Shown here: in pieces, positions 23,821 through 31,031 of the stretch | Layout: the number at the start of each line of letters is the position of its first letter | Numbering within the stretch: the first letter of the stretch is position 1 | Assembly: GCA_932182025.1 (NCBI GenBank) | Contig: CAKNXK010000024.1 | Location: 1 to 64,000 of the forward strand | Direction: 5' to 3' | Length of the DNA: 64,000 nt | DNA from: an uncultured Candidatus Melainabacteria bacterium | GTDB lineage: Bacteria; Cyanobacteriota; Vampirovibrionia; Gastranaerophilales; Gastranaerophilaceae | Made by a program: the position numbers and the translations under genes | The notes under the pieces: generated by a model | Told to the model about the DNA's origin: nothing | The model's input: the letters and a program-made list of their open reading frames with translations, nothing else | The model's database searches: none

Positions 23821-25137
23821 TTACATATTTTTTCTGGCTTTTTGGGTTTCATCATGAAGTTTAATAATTTCTTCTAACTCATCAGGCATAACGGTATCCG
23901 GAGCCATTGAGCGCTTTTCTAAGCCTTTTTCAAGAAGCTTAACTTCATCTTTTTTAAGCTTATCATCAGCTTTAACAATATCTCTGCCTTTATGAAGCGT
24001 AATAATTCTTGTAGTATTTTCTGTTGGAGAACCTGCTTCACCTTGTTTTGCTTGAATATCATAACCAACCCAGTCTTCAGGAAGCTCATTAATTGTAGTG
24101 TATTTACCTTCAGGTAAAATACGTTTATCAATTTGAGTATAAAGAACTTCTGTAACGTATTCCTTTTGGCTTAAGAAGCGACAAGGTAAAACTATTTTAT
24201 CCCCAATAACTTCTTCAGGATCACGGTTTTCGTATTTTTTGAACAAATCAGAAGCAATTCTAAGATGTTCAAGTTCAAAGTTGAGGAATAATTCCCAAAT
24301 CTTTTTAAGATGTTCATTTTCTTCATCTTCGTAACAGTTATAATATGTACAAACTTCTGTGAATTCATGTAAAAGAAGTTTTTCATACAAACTTTCGGTA
24401 GGGTCAATTAATGACTCATACATAGTTACGTGTTCTTCTTCAACATCTTTAATTTCAGCATAAGTTTTTCTTAAAACATTATTACCATAGCACATACCAT
24501 GTTCAGCATAGTAATTATGTGTTTGCTGCTCACCTGCAACAAGGGTAAGAATATTAACCTTAGTTTGAGGTGCCGCTGTTGCTTTGTCATAATGTTTTCT
24601 TAAACGCATTGCATTACAGTTATGGTGATTTTGGGTAGGTCGACCAATAACAACATCAGTCTGCCCTTGCAAAATAGCATTCGGCTTCACACCATGCATC
24701 ATATAAGCCCATTGGCTGTATCTGTATAAATGATCAAAATCTTCTAATAAACCAAAATCAAAAGTTTCTTTAACATATTCATCAGGTTCGTTTTGTGCAA
24801 GCCAAGCTGTTAAATCAACTGCAACCTGCTCATAGCCCAATGTAGTTTCTAAAACTGATTGGTCAGATGGTGTTAGCCAGTTAACAGTTGTCTGTTGTGC
24901 ATCTTCAATTCTTCTTGTACGGGAAATTGTTTTACAATCGTCCAAATCAGGACAAAATCTTGAAAATGCATGTTTAAAATTCCAAGCCTCAACCTCAATC
25001 CCGTTCATAAGGATTTGGCGGGTTCTTGAATAACAGTCAACTTCGTTTTTGTTAAAAGGTTTTTTTACAACCTGATGCCAGTTTCTTAGTTGTTTTTCTA
25101 AAGGAATACCCTTTTCTTTTAATGGATTAAAACTCAT
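23821..25137 (-). CDS. Ferritin-like (diiron-type) protein, probably two helical bundles
   Basis: A 438-residue soluble protein with several Glu/His pairs spaced as in ferritin-like diiron helices: GYEQVAVDLTAW, LLEDFDHLYRYSQ, AGEQQTHNYYAEHG, DVEEEHVTMYESL, and a second set EVCTYYNCYEDEENEHLKK and NFELEHLRIASDL. The ExxH steps and spacing suggest one or two four-helix bundles. I know no characterised close relative. Roles in peroxide or oxygen protection, or as an oxidase, are possible. The C-terminal 90 residues are polar and less regular. A perfect palindrome lies 30 bases upstream of the start. Confidence 0.65.
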   Translation of the reverse strand: MSFNPLKEKGIPLEKQLRNWHQVVKKPFNKNEVDCYSRTRQILMNGIEVEAWNFKHAFSRFCPDLDDCKTISRTRRIEDAQQTTVNWLTPSDQSVLETTLGYEQVAVDLTAWLAQNEPDEYVKETFDFGLLEDFDHLYRYSQWAYMMHGVKPNAILQGQTDVVIGRPTQNHHNCNAMRLRKHYDKATAAPQTKVNILTLVAGEQQTHNYYAEHGMCYGNNVLRKTYAEIKDVEEEHVTMYESLIDPTESLYEKLLLHEFTEVCTYYNCYEDEENEHLKKIWELFLNFELEHLRIASDLFKKYENRDPEEVIGDKIVLPCRFLSQKEYVTEVLYTQIDKRILPEGKYTTINELPEDWVGYDIQAKQGEAGSPTENTTRIITLHKGRDIVKADDKLKKDEVKLLEKGLEKRSMAPDTVMPDELEEIIKLHDETQKARKNM

Positions 25138-25166
25138 TTTTCAACCTTTCTTTCTGTATTAAATAG

Positions 25167-25183
25167 TACGGGTACAACCCGTA
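25167..25183. promoter_or_regulatory. Perfect palindrome upstream of the ferritin-like gene
   Basis: TACGGGT and ACCCGTA form perfect 7-base arms around ACA. It is only 30 bases from the start codon, a position suited to a repressor site. No T-run follows. Confidence 0.45.
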
Positions 25184-25242
25184 TCCGAAGGATAGAATAA
25201 AAAAGATTGATTTTAATTCACTAAAATATTTAGTTTAATCGG

Positions 25243-26094
25243 CTAAATTTCTTTTGTTAAAAAAGGAATAAATCCAAAAAGTTTGTATTTAATAATATTT
25301 TCGTAATAATAAACTTTTAAGAATGTTAGCCCGAACATTTTTATAACTTCACGTTTTTTAAATAAATAAGAAGGATTCATAATAATCCCATGAGTATCTG
25401 CAAATGAATGCATTTCATTTTTTGCCCACTGAAAATCAGTTTTATGTTTTGCAGTTTTTAAAGTAACAGTTGAACCCGGATTTCGTCTATAATTGTAATA
25501 AGTTGCCGGTACCGTAACCATTGTGTTTAATTCATATAAAATTTTTATAAGAACCGCCATGTCTTCAAAATAACGACCCTCTGAAAAAGTGAAATGCCAT
25601 TTTTCACGTTTATAAATTTTATTCCAAATATAATTGTGTTCAGGAAGGTTATCAACTGAAACTTTATCATTAATATCTGCATAAACTTTTTCTTCTTTAA
25701 AAGATTTTCTAACAGTAGAATTCACTTTCCCACAACGTTTAAAACCGGCGCAAGCAATATCTGCATCATGTTTTTTTGCTGCATCATAAAGCTTCTCAAA
25801 ATAATCCAAATCAACCCAGTCATCAGAATCAACAAATCCAAGATATTCACCGACTGCTTTACTAATTGCAAGGTTGCGAGCAGCAGATTGCCCTTTATTT
25901 GGCTGATTAAGTACTTTTACCCTGATATCTTTTTCTGCATAAGAATTAAGAATATCTAAACTACTATCCTTGGAACCATCATTCACACAAAGGATTTCAA
26001 TATCTGATAATGTCTGATTAATTAAAGAATCTAAACATTTTCTCAAATATTCTTCAACATTATATACAGGTACTACTATTGATAACTTTACCAT
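25243..26094 (-). CDS. Glycosyltransferase family 2
   Basis: A 283-residue GT-A fold transferase. LSIVVPVYNVEEYLRKCLDS opens the nucleotide-binding domain, NDGSKDSS and GQSAARNLAI follow, and the metal-binding motif is FVDSDDWVD. The acceptor-side region contains EDMAVL. No membrane helix is seen. I chose ATG 26094 because GAGGTGG lies 6 bases upstream and the sequence then begins MVKLSIVVP as in the family. It likely adds a sugar to a surface polysaccharide or LPS. Sugar and acceptor are unknown. It stands alone with no other polysaccharide genes nearby. Confidence 0.93.
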   Translation of the reverse strand: MVKLSIVVPVYNVEEYLRKCLDSLINQTLSDIEILCVNDGSKDSSLDILNSYAEKDIRVKVLNQPNKGQSAARNLAISKAVGEYLGFVDSDDWVDLDYFEKLYDAAKKHDADIACAGFKRCGKVNSTVRKSFKEEKVYADINDKVSVDNLPEHNYIWNKIYKREKWHFTFSEGRYFEDMAVLIKILYELNTMVTVPATYYNYRRNPGSTVTLKTAKHKTDFQWAKNEMHSFADTHGIIMNPSYLFKKREVIKMFGLTFLKVYYYENIIKYKLFGFIPFLTKEI

Positions 26095-26182
26095 TCCATT
26101 CCACCTCATAAATCAAGATACTATTCTTACTGCAGCAATAGAAAAATTATAACAAACAAAAATTAAGCATGCAATATAATAT

Positions 26183-26830
26183 CTAACCTTCTTGTTTAAG
26201 CATAATAATTACTGCATTTAATTCATTTAGCAAGTATTCCAGCTGTTGATTGATATTTTCAGGGTTATAGATTGATCCTGCAGCTTGATAAGCAAGATAG
26301 CGCTGATATGTCAAAGCTTCTTTGCGTAACAAAGAAATCGATTTTACATATCCATTGATTTCCATCAGCTTGCGAAAAGATTCATAATAACTTTCAGGTT
26401 TGCCTTCATATTTAAGACTCAAATGGTCAAGATTCATACTAAGAACATTTGCTCTCGTTACAAATAATTGAACACTACCTTCTTCTTCAATACAATCAAC
26501 TAACTTTTCTATCATAGGAATGATTTCATTTGCATCAATTACATAAGTCGAAGTTCTATCCTTTTTTTGAATAATATCTATAAAAGCAGGATTATTACGC
26601 GGTACAGGTTTCAAATCAGAAGGGTCATTAAAATCTTTCTGCGATTCAAAAATCGGGGTTGTTACTTTTTGCTCCTTAGGTTGAGAATTCTTGTTTAAAT
26701 CAGGCAAAGTGCCTGCATATCCTTTCCCTTGGAGCTCTGCTTCAAGGGCCTTGTCTTTTTTATTCCAAAAAGCAGCCTGTGAAGGCAAACACAGAGTTAA
26801 TGCTATTAAACACAAAACAAGCTTCTTCAT
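26183..26830 (-). CDS. Hypothetical exported protein
   Basis: A 215-residue protein with a clear signal peptide (MKKLVLCLIALTLCLPSQA). The mature part begins with a charged, low-complexity stretch (about 20-80), then a helical domain with EIIPMIEKLVDCIEEEGSVQ and a C-terminal helix ending in EYLLNELNAVIIMLKQEG. No known family. I chose ATG 26830 because the signal peptide starts there. A consensus promoter ends 7 bases upstream, so the message is leaderless. It is divergent from the export-apparatus operon and could be functionally linked to it. Confidence 0.75.
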   Translation of the reverse strand: MKKLVLCLIALTLCLPSQAAFWNKKDKALEAELQGKGYAGTLPDLNKNSQPKEQKVTTPIFESQKDFNDPSDLKPVPRNNPAFIDIIQKKDRTSTYVIDANEIIPMIEKLVDCIEEEGSVQLFVTRANVLSMNLDHLSLKYEGKPESYYESFRKLMEINGYVKSISLLRKEALTYQRYLAYQAAGSIYNPENINQQLEYLLNELNAVIIMLKQEG

Positions 26831-26837
26831 ATTATTT

Positions 26838-26866
26838 ATTATAATGATAATCAAATAAAAGTACAA
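26838..26866 (-). promoter_or_regulatory. Promoter of the exported-protein gene (leaderless)
   Basis: On the minus strand, TTGTAC (26861-26866), 17 bases, TATAAT (26838-26843), then 7 bases to the ATG at 26830. Confidence 0.75.
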
Positions 26867-26879
26867 CACTCCTCTATTT

Positions 26880-26897
26880 AGATGATGTATATCATCT
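26880..26897. promoter_or_regulatory. Palindrome between divergent genes, candidate operator
   Basis: AGATGAT and ATCATCT form perfect 7-base arms around GTAT, between the exported-protein gene and the export-apparatus operon. A dimeric regulator bound here could control both directions. Confidence 0.4.
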
Positions 26898-26934
26898 TAA
26901 AAACTTTTATTATATCTATGGGAAAGTGTAAAAG

Positions 26935-28050
26935 ATGATAAATTCTATATTTTTCGACGATTTATATAAGCAATTTTCATGGTACGACTCGGTTTTCACA
27001 CCAGCCGTTGAGTCTTGCAGCAACGAATTCTTCTTTGAAGGATTCGAATACAAGCTCGCGTCTATAAGCACAAACATGAATGTACTTTCCCAGAATGACA
27101 CTTTCTTTGTTACTAAAGTCAAAATTAATTCTAAAAACGATGTTTATATCAGGATTTCACAAGATGCAATTAATGTAATCCTTGATAAAGTTTTAGGCAA
27201 AAACAACAAGCGCTTTGAGCTAACAGAAGTTTCTGAACTGGAAGCTCGCATTATTACGGCATTCAATGATTTTCTTTATGAAACATTAGCCCCAAATTTC
27301 AATATTGAGCCAAACCGCCGTTATAATGAAATTTTACATCTTACATATTTTGTTAAAAGCGCAATTTCAGATACTGCAGCAAAATTCATAATATCCGTTC
27401 CTATGGAAATCTTAGAAGCTAAAGAATTAGAAACAAGTCAGCATTTCACTGATATGGACTTTGCTCACAGTCCTGTTGAAGTAAATTTGCTTTTAGGAAC
27501 AACTGTTTTTCCGCTTGCAGATATCAAAAAACTCGATATCGGAGATATTGTTTTATTTGAAAACAGCAGCTCTGATGAAATGACACTCGTTTGCGAAAAC
27601 ATTGTACAAAAATTTAAAATTAAACCAAATATAAAAATCATAGAACCTTATGATATGTCGGGAGGAAATGAAATGGAAAATACAAATACTAATCTTTGGG
27701 ATAGTATTCAGGTTGATATGTCGGCTGAGTTTGACAAAGTGAAAGTTACTTTAGGCGAACTTAAAAGCATCGAAGAAGGTTTGATTGTCGACTTATGTTC
27801 CGTTTACGATAATAAAGTTTCGCTAAAAGTCGGTGGTAAACTAGTTGCAGCCGGAGAGTTGGTAATTATCAACGACAGATTTGGCGTAAGAATTGAACAG
27901 GTTAATGAATCATCTTCAGCACCGGCTGCTGCACCTGTACAACAAGAACAGCAAGCACCTCAAGTTGAAAAGCAGCAAGCCGAAGCAGCGACAGAATCTG
28001 ATTTTGATTACAGCGACTTTGAACCGGAAAATGAAAACAACGAAGGATAA
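26935..28050 (+). CDS. FliM/FliN-family protein with two SpoA domains (SctQ-like)
   Basis: A 371-residue protein. The N-terminal 170 residues are distantly FliM/SctQ-like. Two SpoA domains follow: one around 180-245 (VEVNLLLGTTVFPLADIKKL, DIGDIVLFEN) and one around 260-330 (ELKSIEEGLIVDLCSVYDNK, KLVAAGELVIINDRFGVRI). The tail is Ala/Gln/Glu-rich. SpoA domains build the rotor C-ring of flagella or the sorting platform of type III secretion. Having both in one chain recalls SctQ or FliY. It is the first gene of an operon with fliO, fliP, fliQ and fliR homologues. The start is supported only by a weak GGGAAAG site. Confidence 0.82.
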   Translation: MINSIFFDDLYKQFSWYDSVFTPAVESCSNEFFFEGFEYKLASISTNMNVLSQNDTFFVTKVKINSKNDVYIRISQDAINVILDKVLGKNNKRFELTEVSELEARIITAFNDFLYETLAPNFNIEPNRRYNEILHLTYFVKSAISDTAAKFIISVPMEILEAKELETSQHFTDMDFAHSPVEVNLLLGTTVFPLADIKKLDIGDIVLFENSSSDEMTLVCENIVQKFKIKPNIKIIEPYDMSGGNEMENTNTNLWDSIQVDMSAEFDKVKVTLGELKSIEEGLIVDLCSVYDNKVSLKVGGKLVAAGELVIINDRFGVRIEQVNESSSAPAAAPVQQEQQAPQVEKQQAEAATESDFDYSDFEPENENNEG

Positions 28051-28098
28051 TTGACTTATTAAGCTTGGGAATTAATAAGTTAATAAAGAGGGTAGTTT

Positions 28099-28500
28099 AT
28101 GGGATATTTAGCAAATTTTATCGTTTATACACTTGCAATGGTTGGTGTTATGGGACTTGCCTTGTTTGCCTTTAAAAAGTTTGCACTTGGCGGAGGAAAA
28201 TCAAGCGGCTCAAAAAATCTAAGAGTTCTTGATACAATGGCTCTTTCAGCTCGCAAGACATTATATATAGTATCAGCCGGAGATGAAAAATTCTTAATCG
28301 CAGGCGATGTTGACAGAACAACTTTAATCTCAAAGTTAGGCGAGACAAAACAAGTTCAAGTAGCTGATTTTAAAGAAACAATGTCACAGCTTAACGAAAA
28401 AACGCGTTATGCAGATAAATCTATTATTGGTATAAAATCTTCGCAAAATACGCCTTATACTTCGGTGATGAGGAGTTTGGCGGAAAGAATAAAGGAATAA
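28099..28500 (+). CDS. fliO: FliO-like export apparatus protein
   Basis: A 133-residue protein with one N-terminal membrane helix (YLANFIVYTLAMVGVMGLAL) and a small cytoplasmic beta domain (LRVLDTMALSARKTLYIVSA, then KFLIAGDVDRTTLISKL), which is the usual FliO architecture. FliO assists assembly of the FliP ring in the flagellar export gate and is often missing in pure type III secretion systems, so it points to a flagellar origin. A GAGGG site precedes the ATG. It lies directly upstream of fliP in the usual order. Confidence 0.85.
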   Translation: MGYLANFIVYTLAMVGVMGLALFAFKKFALGGGKSSGSKNLRVLDTMALSARKTLYIVSAGDEKFLIAGDVDRTTLISKLGETKQVQVADFKETMSQLNEKTRYADKSIIGIKSSQNTPYTSVMRSLAERIKE

Positions 28501-28602
28501 CAACCCACGTGAACCCGCTAGTAGTCTGTTCCAAAGGCACACGGAGAAGGCGAACGAGGGTCTGGTAATAGTACGAAATGTGTGCCGCCAAAAGGTTAAA
28601 AA
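28501..28602. repeat. GC-richer spacer with 7-base inverted repeat
   Basis: The stretch between fliO and fliP is richer in GC than the genes around it. GGCACAC (28536-28542) pairs with GTGTGCC (28579-28585). Nothing in it looks coding and no T-run follows. It may be a small inserted element or an mRNA structure between the two genes. Confidence 0.4.
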
Positions 28603-29241
28603 ATGCAACCAATTCTTAACGATATGAATCCTGTTTTACAGATGCTAACGGTAATGACATTGTTTTCATTACTGCCGTTTGCATTTTGCTGTATGACATG
28701 TTTTTTAAGATTTATAATAGTTTTCTCATTGCTAAAAACCGCAATGGGTGTTCAAGTACCGCCATCAATCGTTACATTAGGATTATGTATGATTATGACA
28801 TTCTACACAATGGGCGGAGTGTTTGAGCAGATGTATGAAAGAGGGTCAATTCCTTATCAAAAGAGTCAAAACTTAATTCTGGCTATTGATGAGGGTTCAA
28901 AACCGCTGAAAGAGTTTATGATGAAACAAACCCGCGAGTCTGATTTGTCGTTTTTTGTGGAACTAAAACGAAAAACTCCGCCAAAATCACCCGAAGATTT
29001 GACAATCTGGGAAGTAGCTCCTGCTTATATTTTATCAGAACTCAAAACAGCGTTTGAAATCGGTTTTGTAGTATTTGTACCGTTTATTGTACTGGATTTG
29101 GTTGTAGCAAACATCCTTCTGGCACTCGGGATGTTCATGTTATCTCCAACAATTATATCATTGCCGTTTAAACTGTTGATATTTATTGCGGTTGACGGCT
29201 GGGCATTGATTGTTCAGGGGCTGGTGCAGAGTTACAACTAG
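28603..29241 (+). CDS. fliP: Export gate protein FliP/SctR
   Basis: A 212-residue polytopic membrane protein. Signatures are FLRFIIVFSLLKTAMGVQVPP, GLCMIMTFYTMGGVF, then the C-terminal helices ILSELKTAFEIGFVVFVPFI and MLSPTIISLPFKLLIFIAVD. FliP forms a pentameric core of the export gate with FliQ and FliR. It lacks the N-terminal signal peptide of many flagellar FliPs, which makes it resemble SctR. The periplasmic loop is compact. It belongs to the fliO-P-Q-R operon. Confidence 0.94.
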   Translation: MQPILNDMNPVLQMLTVMTLFSLLPFAFCCMTCFLRFIIVFSLLKTAMGVQVPPSIVTLGLCMIMTFYTMGGVFEQMYERGSIPYQKSQNLILAIDEGSKPLKEFMMKQTRESDLSFFVELKRKTPPKSPEDLTIWEVAPAYILSELKTAFEIGFVVFVPFIVLDLVVANILLALGMFMLSPTIISLPFKLLIFIAVDGWALIVQGLVQSYN

Positions 29242-29242
29242 T

Positions 29243-29289
29243 GAGGTGGTTGACACCCCACCCCAACACTTCCCGTTAGGGGAGGGGGC
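29243..29289. repeat. REP-like intergenic hairpin element
   Basis: GGTGG and CCACC arms followed by a CTTCCC-GTTA-GGGGAG hairpin, in the fliP-fliQ spacer. Its text resembles, in reverse orientation, the element at 60501-60544. It is far richer in GC than the flanking genes. Confidence 0.55.
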
Positions 29290-29309
29290 AAGTTAAAAAG
29301 GTTGAAAAA

Positions 29310-29801
29310 ATGATTGAAATACTTACTGAATATTTAGCAAAAGGATTTATGACAATGTTATCAATATCAATGCCATGCGTATTAACAGCGGCGGCAATTG
29401 GTTTGGTTGTCGGGATTTTGCAAGCGGTTACACAGGTGCAAGAACAAACGATTGCGGCGGCACCGAAGATTTTTGCCGTATTTTTGGTAATCGTTATCGG
29501 CGGTTTGGGATTTATTAAGCTTCTTACAAACCTGTTTCAGGAAGGTATGACACTGGCATTCAACGGGGTTTCAAAGGCTGATACCTATGTTTTACCTGCT
29601 GATTATTATAAATACACAACACCTTTTGAGGGTGAGATGAAAGACAGGTTCAAAAACGTTCCTGATGTAAAAGAGGTTATGAAGAACCCTGGCAAAGTTC
29701 CTTATATTGATAAGCAACAGAAAATTAAGTATGATGCAGCACCAAGAACACCAATGCCTAAAGCTAATTTCGTTGAGACTAATAAAATTATAGGAAAATA
29801 G
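29310..29801 (+). CDS. fliQ: Export gate protein FliQ/SctS with a long C-terminal extension
   Basis: A 163-residue protein. Residues 1-88 are a normal FliQ hairpin of two membrane helices (TMLSISMPCVLTAAAIGLVV; GILQAVTQVQEQTIAAAPKI). FliQ is usually only about 90 residues. The remaining 75 residues form a soluble, Lys/Pro-rich tail (YKYTTPFEGEMKDRFKNVPD and onward) not expected in the family. In the gate, FliQ wraps around FliP/FliR and its ends point to the cytoplasm, so the tail could dock a partner or substrate. It sits between fliP and fliR as usual, with one small gene inserted before fliR. Confidence 0.88.
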   Translation: MIEILTEYLAKGFMTMLSISMPCVLTAAAIGLVVGILQAVTQVQEQTIAAAPKIFAVFLVIVIGGLGFIKLLTNLFQEGMTLAFNGVSKADTYVLPADYYKYTTPFEGEMKDRFKNVPDVKEVMKNPGKVPYIDKQQKIKYDAAPRTPMPKANFVETNKIIGK

Positions 29802-29802
29802 T

Positions 29803-30162
29803 ATGAAAAAATTACTAACAATATTCTTAATGCTATTTTCTCCGGTTTTTGCATATCAGGATTGCATTGTTACTACTAACGGCAAACTGACCGATATAAG
29901 TATTGAGAACAACAAGCTTGTTGATGTTTATCCGCTTGTTACGGTAATGAACGAGAAAAACACATTGATTGTTCAACCGCTAAAAGAGGGTACAACCAGA
30001 TTTTGTGTACTTAAAAACAACAAAAATATTGTTATGTTCAATATAAAAATAACTAAAAACGAAACTTTTATTGACGAAGTTGAAGGCTTTGAAATCTTAC
30101 CGATAGATAAACCGTTTAAAGATGAAGAGAGGTTTGAACTCGATAAACCATGGACGAACTGA
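29803..30162 (+). CDS. Hypothetical exported beta-rich protein inside the export operon
   Basis: A 119-residue protein with a signal peptide (MKKLLTIFLMLFSPVFA) and a small beta domain (DISIENNKLVDVYPLVTVMN, then TLIVQPLKEGTTRFCVLKN). It resembles the pilus-formation or secretin N-terminal type of domain, but the match is only by shape. Two cysteines in the mature part could form a disulphide. It begins 1 base after fliQ and overlaps fliR by 13 bases, so it is translated as part of the export operon. A periplasmic accessory role at the gate is an inference. Confidence 0.7.
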   Translation: MKKLLTIFLMLFSPVFAYQDCIVTTNGKLTDISIENNKLVDVYPLVTVMNEKNTLIVQPLKEGTTRFCVLKNNKNIVMFNIKITKNETFIDEVEGFEILPIDKPFKDEERFELDKPWTN

Positions 30163-30929
30163 TAAGACAAATAGGCATATTATTTCCTGAGTTTGAACGC
30201 TGGTTTTCAGCGGGCTTCATTGTCTTTGCGCGTCTTTTAGGATTTATCAGATTTGCACCTGTTCTTAACAGAAAAGAAATTAATACAATAGTGAAACTTT
30301 CTCTTGCATTATTATTAACAATAATGATAACTCCGCTATTACACCCTGCAGCTCCGCCCAAAGATGTTTCACCAATACTTTTGTGGACTCTTAACTTTGC
30401 AGTCGGCGCAATTATCGGATATATAGCACAAGTAATTTTATTGGCGATTGAAGCCGGCGGTGATATGATTAATACCCAGATGGGTCTATCTTCTGCAATG
30501 GTTATGGACCCTACTACAAACAGCCAGACTTCTATTTTAAGCCGTATTATTACATTATTAGGAATTTGTATATTTATTGAGATGGGCGGTTTATACTGGC
30601 TTTTTAATGCTATTGTAAGAAGTTTTGAAATATTCCCCGTATATGCAGTTCAAATTCCTTTAGAAAAAATTATCAATCTGGATTATCTGGTTAAAGTATC
30701 TTCAAATGTATTATATATGGGGCTGCAAATAGCGTCTCCCGTACTTTTAGCTACTATGGGACAAGACATTATCCTTGGGGTAATTTCAAAAACAGCACCA
30801 CAGGTTAATGTATTCCAGTTAAGCTTCCTGTTTAAGCCTGTTTTCGGTGCTGCAATAATGATTTGGATATTACCCATGCTCATCGGGATAATTTCGGACT
30901 ACTTTTTGTCTTTTTCAAGTATTTATTGA
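30150..30929 (+). CDS. fliR: Export gate protein FliR/SctT
   Basis: A 259-residue polytopic protein with six or more membrane helices. Signatures are GFIVFARLLGFIRFAPVLNR, LNFAVGAIIGYIAQVILLAI, EAGGDMINTQMGLSSAMVMD and the C-terminal FLFKPVFGAAIMIWILPMLI. FliR completes the FliP5Q4R1 gate. It overlaps the preceding small gene by 13 bases and ends the operon. No flhB or flhA follows; the next gene is pckA with its own promoter. Confidence 0.93.
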   Translation: MDELIRQIGILFPEFERWFSAGFIVFARLLGFIRFAPVLNRKEINTIVKLSLALLLTIMITPLLHPAAPPKDVSPILLWTLNFAVGAIIGYIAQVILLAIEAGGDMINTQMGLSSAMVMDPTTNSQTSILSRIITLLGICIFIEMGGLYWLFNAIVRSFEIFPVYAVQIPLEKIINLDYLVKVSSNVLYMGLQIASPVLLATMGQDIILGVISKTAPQVNVFQLSFLFKPVFGAAIMIWILPMLIGIISDYFLSFSSIY

Positions 30930-30950
30930 TATTTCCACCCTTTAAATGAG

Positions 30951-30979
30951 TTGATTTTTTCAAGTGTTTATCTTACAAT
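30951..30979 (+). promoter_or_regulatory. Promoter of pckA
   Basis: TTGATT (30951-30956), 17 bases, TACAAT (30974-30979). Transcription should start about 46 bases before the ATG at 31032, leaving room for the AAGGAGG ribosome site. Confidence 0.75.
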
Positions 30980-31031
30980 CATTGTGTATAGGAAAATTAA
31001 ATAAGTGCTTTTAAAAAGGAGGAAGCTATTT

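Noticed and set aside
28384..28612. Minus-strand frames over the fliO end and fliO-fliP spacer
   Set aside because: Antisense to a clear gene, with no start signals and no family-like residues.
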